DNA from: Fusobacteriota bacterium | GTDB taxonomy: Bacteria > Fusobacteriota > Fusobacteriia > JAPLKR01 | Assembly: GCA_026387965.1 (NCBI GenBank) | Contig: JAPLKR010000044.1 | Coordinates: forward strand, 1 to 16,757 | DNA: 16,757 nucleotides | Direction of reading: 5' to 3' | Position numbers and translations under genes: made by a program | Part shown: one piece after another, positions 6,331-13,885 of the stretch | Layout of the letters: each line of letters opens with the position of its first letter | Position numbering within the stretch: the stretch's first letter is position 1 | The notes under the pieces: model-generated | Database searches by the model: none | What the model was told of the DNA's origin: nothing | What the model saw: only the letters and a program-made list of their open reading frames with translations

Positions 6331-7578
6331 TTAGTTACTGCTATAAGCCATTTTAATTTGTTGAATGATTGTATTTTGAGCATTGTTAAGGGCATCTGTT
6401 GTTGTTGCTTGCCCATTCCATGCTGAAGCTACTGCTGCTTGCATTGGGGTCCATACTGCTGCCATTGCTGGAATATTTGGCAGTGGTACTGAGTATTTTG
6501 CTTGTTGAGCAAATGCCGCTGCAAGTGGGCTTTGTGTAATTGTTTGGTCTGCAGCAAGAGCTGTAATCGCTGGAGTCTCTCCTACAATTTGGAATCTTGC
6601 TTTTTCCATTGCTGGAGATGTACAGAAAGCGGCAAAAATTTGAGCTGTCATGGGCGCCTTAGTATTTTGGTTAACGCCCATTAAACGAATTTCAGAGAAT
6701 GAAATTGGGTGTTTTCCATTAAGGGTTGGCAGTGGGCATATTCCAAAATCTACCCCTGTTGACTGTGCACGTTGAACGTCCCATGGCCCGTCAATCATTG
6801 CTGCTACTTTTCCTTGTCCGAAAAGTCCCATCATGTTATTAGCAGAACCTTGTCCAATTTGGCTTTGAGTTGCAGGTTTTAAGCTAATCATAGCTTGAAT
6901 TCCTTGAATTGCCGCTGCAGAGTTTATTTGAAGCGCTGAAGGATTATATTTTGCTCCATCCGTTCCAAATATTTTAGCTCCATACATTTGGTAAAATGCC
7001 CCTGAATAGTAGAAGTTAGACGCATCAAACATCAATGCATATTGGCTATTTGTAGCATTATTATATGTCTTTGCGAATGTGATTAACTGTTCAAAAGTTT
7101 GTACCCCATTAGGGAAGTATTTTTTATTGTAATACATTGCATACGTTTGAATTGACATTGGGAATCCATAAATTCTTCCATCTGGACCAGTTGCTGCTTG
7201 AACAGCTGCTGGCATAAAATTTTTCTGAATCATTTGTGAGTTAACTATATCTGGCATTATCAGTCCACCATTAATTGCATTTCCTAATTGATCACTCATG
7301 AATACAAATACGTCTGCTGCACCTTGTCCGGTTTGTACGGCTGTTTCCATTTTAGATATTGTTAAGTTAGCTTGAACTGGTACAAAGTTTACATGAACAT
7401 TTTCAGCAGCAAACTGCTTTTCAAATTCTTTGGCAGCATATTGAATAAACTGTCCTTCTGTTCCTGGGGTTTCCCATACTGTTATTGTTGAATTTTTTTC
7501 AGGTAGCGGGCCTGCTGCAAATGTGAATGCCGAAGCGCCTAAAACTACTACGGCTGCTGTGGTTAATACTTTTTTCAT
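6331..7578 (-). CDS. malE: Maltose/maltodextrin ABC transporter, periplasmic binding protein
   Basis: 415 residues. It has an N-terminal signal peptide (MKK, hydrophobic core, cleavage near residue 21-22 after F-A-A) and no lipobox Cys, so the mature protein is probably a free periplasmic protein. It has the family-1 solute-binding fold: ITVWETPGTEGQFIQYAAKE at the start, ADVFVFMSDQLGNAINGGLI, IYGFPMSIQTYAMYYNKKYF (typical MalE hinge and ligand region), a VAAMIDGPWDVQRAQ segment and the tail AVASAWNGQATTTDALNNAQ. It should bind maltose or maltodextrins and deliver them to the inner-membrane permeases. The start is ATG with AAGGAG upstream. It follows malK by 57 bases, in the same operon. The exact sugar specificity is inferred from neighbouring malK, pulA and lamB. 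Confidence 0.88.
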   Translation of the reverse strand: MKKVLTTAAVVVLGASAFTFAAGPLPEKNSTITVWETPGTEGQFIQYAAKEFEKQFAAENVHVNFVPVQANLTISKMETAVQTGQGAADVFVFMSDQLGNAINGGLIMPDIVNSQMIQKNFMPAAVQAATGPDGRIYGFPMSIQTYAMYYNKKYFPNGVQTFEQLITFAKTYNNATNSQYALMFDASNFYYSGAFYQMYGAKIFGTDGAKYNPSALQINSAAAIQGIQAMISLKPATQSQIGQGSANNMMGLFGQGKVAAMIDGPWDVQRAQSTGVDFGICPLPTLNGKHPISFSEIRLMGVNQNTKAPMTAQIFAAFCTSPAMEKARFQIVGETPAITALAADQTITQSPLAAAFAQQAKYSVPLPNIPAMAAVWTPMQAAVASAWNGQATTTDALNNAQNTIIQQIKMAYSSN

Positions 7579-7635
7579 TGTTCTCCTTCCAAGATTTTAT
7601 AATTGATTTTATTTAGCTGCCCTGTACATTCTCTT

Positions 7636-8778
7636 TTAAATTGATATATTCTCTTCTGACACACTATCAAAGATGTGACACTCTATCATATCAAATTCAA
7701 AATTAGCTACACCATTCAATGTGATTTTCTCATTCGTCTCATGTGAGCGCACTCTCGATGTCATTTGAAAACCTTCTAAATCAAAATAGATATACTTCTC
7801 GTTTCCCATCTCTTCCACTGTGGTAACGCTGCCTTCATGATTTCCATGTCCACCACTAAGAGATTTTGCTGAGATGTGCTCTGGTCTGATTCCAAACCAT
7901 ACTTCTTTGCCGTTTAAACTTTCTAATTCTCCTACTTTTGCTTTAAGTAAGTTGATTTTCTCTGAAGTTAGTTTAAAGCTTAATTTCCCAATCACTGCGT
8001 CTACATCGCTACCTCTAACTTTCATAGTTGCTTTAACAATGTTCATTGCTGGAGAACCAATGAATCCTGCTACAAACTTATTCTTTGGGTATTTATATAG
8101 ATTCAGTGGCTCATCTACTTGCATTATATGCCCAAGTTTCATAACACAAATTCTATCACCCATTGTCATCGCTTCTACCTGATCATGTGTTACATAGATC
8201 ATCGTAGAATCTTTTCCTTCTGCTTTTAACTGCTGTTGCAACTGCTTTATTCTTACACGCATTGATACACGCAGTTTTGCATCAAGGTTAGATAACGGCT
8301 CATCAAATAGGAATACCTTCGGGTATCTTACTATCGCACGTCCAATCGCAACACGTTGACGCTGTCCTCCCGACATATCTTTTGGTTTTCTCTCTAGTAA
8401 ATCTGTGATTTCTAGCTTTTCTGCTGCATCTTTTACACGTTTTTCTATCTCTGCTTTTGGAAACTTAGCCAGCTTTAGTGCAAACGCCATATTTTCATAT
8501 ACTGACATATGTGGATACAGTGCATAGTTTTGAAATACCATCGCTATACCTCTATCCTTTGGAGCTACATCATTCATGATTTTATCATCAATTTTTAGCT
8601 CTCCTCCACTTATCTCCTCTAACCCTGCAACCATTCTTAGTGTCGTAGATTTTGCACATCCTGATGGTCCTACTAGTACCATGAACTCTCCATCATTAAT
8701 ATCAAGATCTATTCCATGTACAGCCTCAAATCCATTTGGGTATTTCTTTGAAATCTTTTTTAAGTTTACGCTTGCCAT
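7636..8778 (-). CDS. malK: Sugar ABC transporter ATPase, MalK/MsmX/UgpC type
   Basis: 380 residues, the usual length for MalK-like ATPases. It energises sugar import at the cytoplasmic face. Seen: Walker [10 protein letters not shown] (37-45), Q-loop in [10 protein letters not shown] (Gln near 83), signature MSGGQRQR (about 135), Walker B VFLFDEP (about 155-161), D-loop SNLDAKLR and the switch His in [12 protein letters not shown] (near 198). A C-terminal OB/TOBE domain follows with FIGSPAMN and [10 protein letters not shown]. Walker A has Ala where most members have Gly (G-C-G-K), and the signature begins with Met rather than Leu. Start ATG with AAGGAAG upstream; a promoter with a palindrome lies just before. 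The partner permease genes malF and malG are not in the window; MsmX-like ATPases can serve several transporters. Confidence 0.92.
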   Translation of the reverse strand: MASVNLKKISKKYPNGFEAVHGIDLDINDGEFMVLVGPSGCAKSTTLRMVAGLEEISGGELKIDDKIMNDVAPKDRGIAMVFQNYALYPHMSVYENMAFALKLAKFPKAEIEKRVKDAAEKLEITDLLERKPKDMSGGQRQRVAIGRAIVRYPKVFLFDEPLSNLDAKLRVSMRVRIKQLQQQLKAEGKDSTMIYVTHDQVEAMTMGDRICVMKLGHIMQVDEPLNLYKYPKNKFVAGFIGSPAMNIVKATMKVRGSDVDAVIGKLSFKLTSEKINLLKAKVGELESLNGKEVWFGIRPEHISAKSLSGGHGNHEGSVTTVEEMGNEKYIYFDLEGFQMTSRVRSHETNEKITLNGVANFEFDMIECHIFDSVSEENISI

Positions 8779-8830
8779 TTTCTTCCTTTCAGAAAATACC
8801 GTTTTCTTATATTACCCCATTATACCTAAT

Positions 8831-8859
8831 AATATAATATAATTTTACACATTTGTAAA
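8831..8859 (-). promoter_or_regulatory. Promoter of malK-malE with an operator-like palindrome
   Basis: On the minus strand TTTACA (8859-8854), a 17-bp spacer, then TATATT (8836-8831); a further TATAAT lies closer to the gene near 8820. The -35 box is one arm of a perfect palindrome TTTACACATTTGTAAA (8844-8859), so a repressor or activator bound there would control the unit. The regulator is unknown. Confidence 0.5.
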
Positions 8860-8946
8860 GTAAAAATTAATCAGTTATTAACCACGAATTCACTCGATGT
8901 TAACTTTATATATATAACTTATACATTGAGTAAAACCTTAATCGCT
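8860..8946. other. AT-rich spacer upstream of the malK promoter
   Basis: No gene seen. It contains short AT-rich runs and no convincing second promoter, repeat or coding frame. Confidence 0.4.
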
Positions 8947-9279
8947 TCAAGAAACTTCTAGCCCTCGCATTTTGTCATGAACAGCATTCCTTTCAATGAC
9001 AAATCTCAAGTTTTTCAAATTGATTCTTCCTTTCACAATATCTACTATTTCACAACTTGTCTGGCGAATTGTATAATTTAAGTGCAGCAGGGTGAATTAA
9101 AGGTAATAAAAAGGCCCATAAGTGGTTAATGCTCCGCCACTAGGATTGCAACTCGATAAATGCCTGTGGATATTTTGCAGTACCATTGAATTTTGAGTGG
9201 CACTTCCGCTGTTTTCATGTGCTGAAAGTGTTAATGTAGACACTACTAGAACACTTTCAGCCGTTAACCATTTTTTCAA
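8947..9279 (-). pseudogene. Remnant of a secreted protein gene between pulA and malK
   Basis: A TTG at 9279 opens 60 codons reading MKKWLTAESVLVVSTLTLSA, a plausible signal peptide, then HENSGSATQNSMVLQNIHRH and LTTYGPFYYL, stopping at 9097. In the same frame, after that stop, about 49 further codons run to a TGA at 8949-8947, including EIVDIVKGRINLKNLRFVIE and VHDKMRGLEVS. No good ribosome binding site is visible. The first part vaguely recalls the start of a secreted GH13 alpha-amylase, which would suit the locus, but there is not enough to assign it. Between the two parts, at 9062-9086, lies a sequence shared with the insertion-element debris near 900 and 1230, so this may be two unrelated scraps joined at an insertion scar. 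Confidence 0.4.
9067..9086. repeat. Half-site related to the 1213-1258 palindrome
   Basis: AATTGTATAATTTAAGTGCA resembles the palindrome arm AATTGTCAAATTAAGTGCA. The overlapping 17-base word TGGCGAATTGTATAATT (9062-9078) also occurs exactly at 892-908 in the tail of the IS630 fragment. Probably residual ends of a lost mobile element. Confidence 0.4.
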
Positions 9280-9292
9280 TTTTTCTACTAGA

Positions 9293-9430
9293 GCAGTTTC
9301 ATAACAAACCTCGACAATGTTTTCATGTTGACCGACGCGGAGACATCTCGAATTTTACAGGGATAGATCACTCGGTTTTTCTTGAGATGACATATTACAA
9401 AGTATCCAGTTTTGTTTTTGATTTGCTATA
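9293..9430. repeat. Dispersed direct repeat, copy A (~138 bp)
   Basis: Runs from GCAGTTTC to TTTGCTATA and aligns end to end with 13651-13787 in the same orientation, about 83% identical by hand count with a one-base gap. Shared blocks include ACAAACC.CGACAATGTT-like start, GACC.ACG.GGAG.CATCTCG, GGGATAGATC, ATGACATATT and TTTTTGATTTGCTATA. In copy B the middle forms a small hairpin (TCGACTTCGCTCGA); in this copy it is eroded. It lies downstream of pulA; the partner lies upstream of lamB. No coding content is seen. Confidence 0.8.
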
Positions 9431-9549
9431 GAACAAAAAAAATTTAGCACGGATACAGCTCAAAATAGCTCTAATTTCCACTAATTATAATACATATTCT
9501 TATCGGTGAATATCAGAGCCTGTCTCTTGTATTCATGTGCTAAATTTGA
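9431..9549. other. Intergenic region after pulA; no clear terminator
   Basis: No gene seen and no classical terminator for pulA. An 11-bp inverted repeat AAATTTAGCAC (9440-9450) and GTGCTAAATTT (9537-9547) frames an 86-bp unknown segment. It could be a small miniature element or chance. Confidence 0.35.
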
Positions 9550-11793
9550 TTATTGATATAAGACTGCCATGGAGTAAGCAGGAACTATTACAGATTTAGT
9601 GATAGCTCTGCCTTTTTCATATGTTGTAAGTCCATTAACTGAAATTTCCCAATTTCCCATTGGTGAAAATCTCATGCCTTTTCCATTTCCATTTAAGATA
9701 ACAATAATGTTTTTCCAACTGTCGAAGTTTGCACTCCCTGTAATTTGGTAAATGATTTGGTTGTTATTTGTACTGATAATTTGTAGGTGTGAATTTACCA
9801 TCTCTGAACTTGTCATTCTAAACGCTGGGTGAGATTTTCTTAAACTAATCATAAATTGGTAGTAATCAAAAAGCTCACTATTTTTGGCCTTCAAGTTCCA
9901 ATTGATTGGATTTACTGTTGGGTCGTTATCGTTGTAAGAGTTATCGTTTCCATGTTTTGTACGTGCAAACTCCTCTCCCTCTCCCATGTAGGCAATCCCT
10001 TGAGAAGTCATAACAATTCCGAATGCCAATGCATCCATCGAAATTTTCTCTTGCTCTGTCGCTTGTGGTGCTGCTGAGGATATTTTGTCGTAAAGAGTGG
10101 CATTATCATGGCACGACACATAATTCACTGTTTCCTGAGGCGAAAATACGGGAATAGAGGTATCATTTCTCCCTGTACTTTGCCCCTTGATAATTTGAGC
10201 GAGTCTATCAAGGCCATTCATAGGCGTAGCCCCCTCAATAAATCCTGGCGCATTTGCATCAAATACATTTCCTCTTAAATTATCACGCATTCCATCGTTA
10301 AATGCTGCAATACCTGTTCCCGATATGTTAGCTTGAATTGCCCTTTCGCTAGCTGGAAGTAGTGTCTCCATATCCCAACCTTCTCCAATAATAATGGCTG
10401 ATGGATTAATCTCTTTTACAGCCGTCTTTACCGACATCATCGTTTGAGTATCAATGAGGCCCATTAAGTCAAATCTAAATCCATCAATATGATAATTTAT
10501 AGTGTCACTCACGCACGAGTCTACAATAAATTTTCTTACCATTGGTCGCTCGGTTGCCACATCATTTCCACACCCTGAACCATTACTGTAGACACTGTTA
10601 TCTTGTACTCGGTAAAAATAGTACGGAACTATTTTGTCAAAAATTGAAAAATCATTATTCCCAGTGGCATAAGTATGGTTAAAAACCACATCCTTTATCA
10701 CACCGATGTTGTTTTGATGCATTGTGACCACTAGCTCTTTTAACTCCTCTTGTCTAGCTATCCCCACTGGTGTTGTCGCATAGGACCCTTCCACGTTGCT
10801 GTAAAGCGCGGGGTCATATCCCCAATTGTACCAAGTATAAGCACTGTTCATCGATGACTCATCCCCACTGGCATAGTCATATATTGGCAAAAGTTCCACG
10901 TGGGTTACTCCTAACTTCTTTAAATTAGAAAGCCCCGTTAAAAGATTTTGAGGTGATTTTGTTAAAGGTTCAGTCAGTCCTAAAAATTTTCCTTTATAAT
11001 CGCTTCTCACTCCGCTTGATGGATCAATCGTATAATCTCTCACATGAAGCTCATAGATGATGGCATCCACATTATTTTGCAAACTCACAAAGTTGTCTTT
11101 GTCCCAACCTGTTACAGATGCATTAACTACATTCATATTAAAGATATAACTCTTCTGTGAGTTAGGTCCACTTCCAAGCGAATAGGGATCTTGTACATAA
11201 TTGGTTACACGTTTTCCACCTTCATAAAGGGTTACACCATAGAGATAATATTTTCCTGCTAAGTTGCCAAAAACTTTTGTGTTCCAAACACCATTCTTAT
11301 TTGCTTTCATCACTATTTTTTGGCTCGAATTTAAAATGTCAGCGTTATAATAATCATACACGTAAAGGGTTGCACTTTGAGCCGTTGGTGCCCATAGTGC
11401 AAAAGAACTCTTATTTGGCCCATATTCAAGCCCTAACTTACCTGAATAATAATATTTTTTGTGTGAAAGTACATTTCTTGGATATATTTGCGCACTTCCA
11501 GACGTAGTGGCAGAACTCAGTATCACTTGATTATTTGAAGCGACCCCTATGGCTGTTTTTGTGGTAATACTCACCACTTGACCACCAAGCTCCTGAGAAC
11601 TTGCAGATATGCTAGAAATGGCAACTGGTTTCCCATCACTGGTTATCGAAATACTTTTAACGCTTAATACATCTTGAGATCTACTGTCAAAAAGTGTAAT
11701 CATATTTTGTGAATCTTGCCAAGCGTTTAAGCTGCTCGCAAGAAGCATCGTTGAAGCGGTTGTCATAATAACTCCTAATAATTTCTTTTTCAT
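9550..11793 (-). CDS. pulA: Type I pullulanase, secreted (GH13)
   Basis: 747 residues. It hydrolyses alpha-1,6 links in pullulan, glycogen and limit dextrins. A signal peptide (MKKKLLGVIMTTASTMLLAS, cleavage near residue 24 after L-N-A) sends it across the inner membrane; no lipobox Cys is present. A carbohydrate-binding N-domain (CBM48-like, FALWAPTAQSATLYVYDYYN, about 131-150) precedes the GH13 barrel. Seen: the type I pullulanase motif YNWGYDP (about 322-328), DVVFNH (368-373), GFRFDLMG with the nucleophile Asp near 442, IIGEGWDM with the acid/base Glu near 471 and VSCHDN with the transition-state Asp near 563. The start is ATG with GGAGG upstream. It follows lamB after about 200 bases and a terminator, so it probably has its own promoter, beside a hexamer repeat tract. 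All catalytic motifs look intact. Confidence 0.95.
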   Translation of the reverse strand: MKKKLLGVIMTTASTMLLASSLNAWQDSQNMITLFDSRSQDVLSVKSISITSDGKPVAISSISASSQELGGQVVSITTKTAIGVASNNQVILSSATTSGSAQIYPRNVLSHKKYYYSGKLGLEYGPNKSSFALWAPTAQSATLYVYDYYNADILNSSQKIVMKANKNGVWNTKVFGNLAGKYYLYGVTLYEGGKRVTNYVQDPYSLGSGPNSQKSYIFNMNVVNASVTGWDKDNFVSLQNNVDAIIYELHVRDYTIDPSSGVRSDYKGKFLGLTEPLTKSPQNLLTGLSNLKKLGVTHVELLPIYDYASGDESSMNSAYTWYNWGYDPALYSNVEGSYATTPVGIARQEELKELVVTMHQNNIGVIKDVVFNHTYATGNNDFSIFDKIVPYYFYRVQDNSVYSNGSGCGNDVATERPMVRKFIVDSCVSDTINYHIDGFRFDLMGLIDTQTMMSVKTAVKEINPSAIIIGEGWDMETLLPASERAIQANISGTGIAAFNDGMRDNLRGNVFDANAPGFIEGATPMNGLDRLAQIIKGQSTGRNDTSIPVFSPQETVNYVSCHDNATLYDKISSAAPQATEQEKISMDALAFGIVMTSQGIAYMGEGEEFARTKHGNDNSYNDNDPTVNPINWNLKAKNSELFDYYQFMISLRKSHPAFRMTSSEMVNSHLQIISTNNNQIIYQITGSANFDSWKNIIVILNGNGKGMRFSPMGNWEISVNGLTTYEKGRAITKSVIVPAYSMAVLYQ

Positions 11794-11821
11794 TTTACCT
11801 CCACAATATTAAACCATTAGC

Positions 11822-11856
11822 ATATGGATATGGATATGGATATGGATATGGATATA
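11822..11856. repeat. Hexamer microsatellite (ATATGG)5 upstream of pulA
   Basis: Five exact copies of ATATGG plus a partial sixth (ATATA), 29-63 bases before the pulA ATG and directly upstream of its ribosome binding site region. On the minus strand this reads as repeated TATCCA. A TTGAAA about 20 bases further upstream could be a -35 box, with the -10 falling in or at the edge of the tract. Loss or gain of one unit would shift spacing by 6 bp, a recognised way to switch expression in other bacteria. Confidence 0.85.
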
Positions 11857-11943
11857 GGTCTGAACTTTGGTTTCAACGAATTTTAACCACTCTTTCTTAT
11901 GAGATTTTTATTGTATTCGGATGCCTTACATGACTAAAAACTT
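11857..11943. other. Spacer between lamB terminator and pulA promoter region
   Basis: No gene. On the minus strand a TTGAAA (about 11870-11875) might serve as the -35 of pulA, but no -10 box at proper spacing is clear. Confidence 0.35.
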
Positions 11944-11974
11944 TAAAAATAAAGCCCTTCGAATGAAGGGCTTT
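11944..11974 (-). terminator. Terminator of lamB
   Basis: On the minus strand AAAGCCCTTC, loop ATTC, GAAGGGCTTT, then ATTTTTAAA. A perfect 10-bp GC-containing stem with a T run, starting 22 bases after the lamB stop. Confidence 0.92.
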
Positions 11975-11995
11975 TGATATTCTATTAAGTTGATA

Positions 11996-13366
11996 TTAGA
12001 ACCAAACTTCTGCTTGAGCTCCAAATAAGAAGGCATGGTTAGCACCATTTAGCATAATTTGATTTTGATTTCCAATTAAATATGTAACAAAAGGTCTAAT
12101 TTGTGGTCTTGCAAAGAAATCACTTGAAAGGGTGAATGTTGGAGCGATTGTGAATTGTGCAATACCGCCGTTAAAAGGTGTACTTAAATAACCACTACCT
12201 TCATTTACATTTGCACCCCAGTTATAAGCATATCCCATGTCAAACATTAACGCAAAATTTTGTGTGAAGTTGTACATTGGAGTTACTACAAAGTTCATAC
12301 TTGTCGTTGGCTGCCAGTATTGAGGCGTATCTCTTAATAAACCTGCTACCGTTTGAATTTGCCAGTTACCAAATGATGAAACTCCCGTCGTTGTCGCTTG
12401 ATAAGTTCTATCTGTTGGTGATGCAGAATTACATCCATTACTTAGAGCCGTAGTTTGGTCGTCAATTCTTGCTTGTGAAGATCCTAATGCCCATTCAGTA
12501 GCTAACCCTTGTCCATACTGAAGGATTGTTTGCGTCCAACCATTTGTTAATCCATAATATGTGGGTTGATTATATGTTACACCAACTTGCCCTCCCCATA
12601 TTGCAGCTGAAGCTGATGCAATTGTACCATTATCACCATACCCTATCTGTACTTGCTGAGCCCAGTTATTGTATTTAACATTGCCTTGGAATCCCCACTG
12701 ATTTAATTGATAATCAGCTATGATATTACTTGTTGTACCTGCAAGGCTGCTTCCCAGTTGATTATCTATATTAGTTCCAGCATAATAACTTTGGTCACCA
12801 TTACTTGTTCCGACGTAAGCTAAATTTAAATTACCATTCAATAACCCTTGAACCCCAAATCCTGTTCCTGAATAATCCGTTACATAGTAGTCTGTTGCCC
12901 AAATATTATTTCTATCATAATATCTCATACCTGCCCAAATCGTTACATTCGGATTCCAACCAAATCCTCCCATTTCAGCATATGCTTGACTTAAGAAAAT
13001 ATCGTTTTCAGTAGGTGCATTTGAATTCTCCGTATAAGTAGTGCTTGGACTCCATGAAGATAAGTTGTTTGTTCTTGCTGCACCCATAATATGCCATTTC
13101 GACCATACACCATTTTGAGCTTGGAAATCTTTAACCAGTTCCACCTCAATATATGTCGTATTCGTATTTCCTAAACGCCCCGTTTGTACTCCTTGCGCAT
13201 TCGAAAATGATCCATCCTGTCCTTCCATGTCCGGATTAGCAAAATCCGTATTTTGCGTAATACCTGAACGACCATACCCGTGGTATTCCCATCCATTTCC
13301 TACGCTGTCAGCTAGAACTGCGCCGGCTAAAATCACTGATGCTGCTACGATAATCAGTTTTTTCAT
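11996..13366 (-). CDS. lamB: Maltoporin-like outer-membrane sugar porin
   Basis: 456 residues. A signal peptide (MKKLIIVAASVILAGAVLA, cleavage near residue 19) precedes a mature protein rich in Tyr, Trp, Gly and Asn, as expected of an outer-membrane beta barrel, ending with the aromatic VWF. LamB-type motifs are seen in order: WEYHGYGRSGI (about 26-36), RLGNTNTTYIEVEL (about 64-77), a WAGMRYYDR segment (144-152) like the LamB W-A-G-K-R-x-Y-x-R, and TDYYVTDYSGTGFGV (about 158-172) like the LamB D-F-Y-Y-W-D-I-S-G-x-G-x-G. It should pass maltodextrins across the outer membrane in support of malE and malK. The start is ATG with GAGGGGG eight bases upstream. It has its own promoter and terminator, hence probably a single-gene transcript with a likely high level of expression. 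Exact sugar specificity is inferred. Confidence 0.88.
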   Translation of the reverse strand: MKKLIIVAASVILAGAVLADSVGNGWEYHGYGRSGITQNTDFANPDMEGQDGSFSNAQGVQTGRLGNTNTTYIEVELVKDFQAQNGVWSKWHIMGAARTNNLSSWSPSTTYTENSNAPTENDIFLSQAYAEMGGFGWNPNVTIWAGMRYYDRNNIWATDYYVTDYSGTGFGVQGLLNGNLNLAYVGTSNGDQSYYAGTNIDNQLGSSLAGTTSNIIADYQLNQWGFQGNVKYNNWAQQVQIGYGDNGTIASASAAIWGGQVGVTYNQPTYYGLTNGWTQTILQYGQGLATEWALGSSQARIDDQTTALSNGCNSASPTDRTYQATTTGVSSFGNWQIQTVAGLLRDTPQYWQPTTSMNFVVTPMYNFTQNFALMFDMGYAYNWGANVNEGSGYLSTPFNGGIAQFTIAPTFTLSSDFFARPQIRPFVTYLIGNQNQIMLNGANHAFLFGAQAEVWF

Positions 13367-13411
13367 TGTATTGCCCCCTCATATTTTAAAAATTTTTATA
13401 ATTTTTGATGA

Positions 13412-13433
13412 CTTTCAGGTAAATTCCTGAAGG
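13412..13433. promoter_or_regulatory. Dyad at the lamB transcription start
   Basis: CTTTCAGG and CCTGAAGG (TTCAGG-6-CCTGAA exact) are placed about +1 to +22 relative to the predicted start. This suits a repressor operator or a stabilising 5' stem of the mRNA. There is no T run, so it is not a terminator. Confidence 0.45.
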
Positions 13434-13441
13434 CACTTAGA

Positions 13442-13469
13442 ATCTTATCACATATTTTTCTTTTGTCAA
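13442..13469 (-). promoter_or_regulatory. Promoter of lamB
   Basis: On the minus strand a perfect TTGACA (13469-13464), a 16-bp spacer and TAAGAT (13447-13442). Transcription should start near 13435, about 70 bases before the ATG. Confidence 0.75.
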
Positions 13470-13512
13470 TCATTTATCCACAAGTTTTTCACTTTTTTTT
13501 CACCTTAATTTC

Positions 13513-13526
13513 AAGTTGCGCAACTT
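13513..13526. promoter_or_regulatory. 14-bp palindrome upstream of the lamB promoter
   Basis: AAGTTGCGCAACTT is perfectly self-complementary with a central CG, the layout of LacI/GalR-family operators such as those used by sugar regulators. It lies about 45 bases upstream of the -35 box. A second imperfect dyad ATTGC-TTA-GCAAT follows at 13537-13549. No regulator gene is nearby, so the bound factor is unknown. Confidence 0.4.
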
Positions 13527-13549
13527 ACAGCTGTATATTGCTTAGCAAT

Positions 13550-13650
13550 AAACTGTATAAATCATAGCTGTTTTCTTAAATATGAGGAATGAATGCTTCA
13601 CTTTTTATTCCAGTCATAGTACCGGAATTTATTTTTAAAGTTCGTATAGT
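13550..13650. other. Intergenic region with at most a 21-codon open frame
   Basis: On the plus strand a GAGGA-like site precedes an ATG near 13591 that opens MNASLFIPVIVPEFIFKVRI and stops at 13654, inside the direct repeat. It is too short and without support, so I do not call a gene. Nothing else is seen. Confidence 0.3.
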
Positions 13651-13787
13651 GTAGTTTCAAAACAAACCTTGACAATGTTGTCGTGTCGACCAACGTGGAG
13701 GCATCTCGAATTTAGAGGGATAGATCTCTCGACTTCGCTCGAAATGACATATTGGAAAGCGTCCAGTTTTATTTTTGATTTGCTATA
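13651..13787. repeat. Dispersed direct repeat, copy B (~137 bp)
   Basis: Partner of 9293-9430 in the same orientation, about 83% identical by hand. The centre AGATCTCTCGACTTCGCTCG with the following AAATGACA forms a small hairpin of the kind often found in dispersed intergenic repeats. It lies between lamB and rmlA; the pair brackets pulA and lamB. Confidence 0.8.
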
Positions 13788-13851
13788 TACTTGCATTAGC
13801 AGCCGGTATGAAAAATTCTAGAATTCTATACATTTTAGCAACCCGCTATAT

Positions 13852-13881
13852 AAAAAAATCTACCATTAAAGGTAGATTTTT
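13852..13881 (-). terminator. Terminator of rmlA
   Basis: On the minus strand AAAAATCTACC, loop TTTAAT, GGTAGATTTTTTT. It begins five bases after the stop codon of rmlA. Confidence 0.9.
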
Positions 13882-13885
13882 CAAG

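Noticed and set aside
9293-9430. Direct repeats as CRISPR or as attachment sites of a prophage
   Set aside because: Only two long diverged copies, no spacers, and no integrase or phage genes.
9440-9547. 11-bp inverted repeat (AAATTTAGCAC / GTGCTAAATTT) as ends of a miniature transposable element
   Set aside because: The ends are short and AT-rich, no target duplication is visible, and no second copy is in the window; kept only as a note on the intergenic region.
13591-13654. Plus-strand 21-codon peptide upstream of the direct repeat
   Set aside because: Very short, moderate ribosome binding site, no supporting context.
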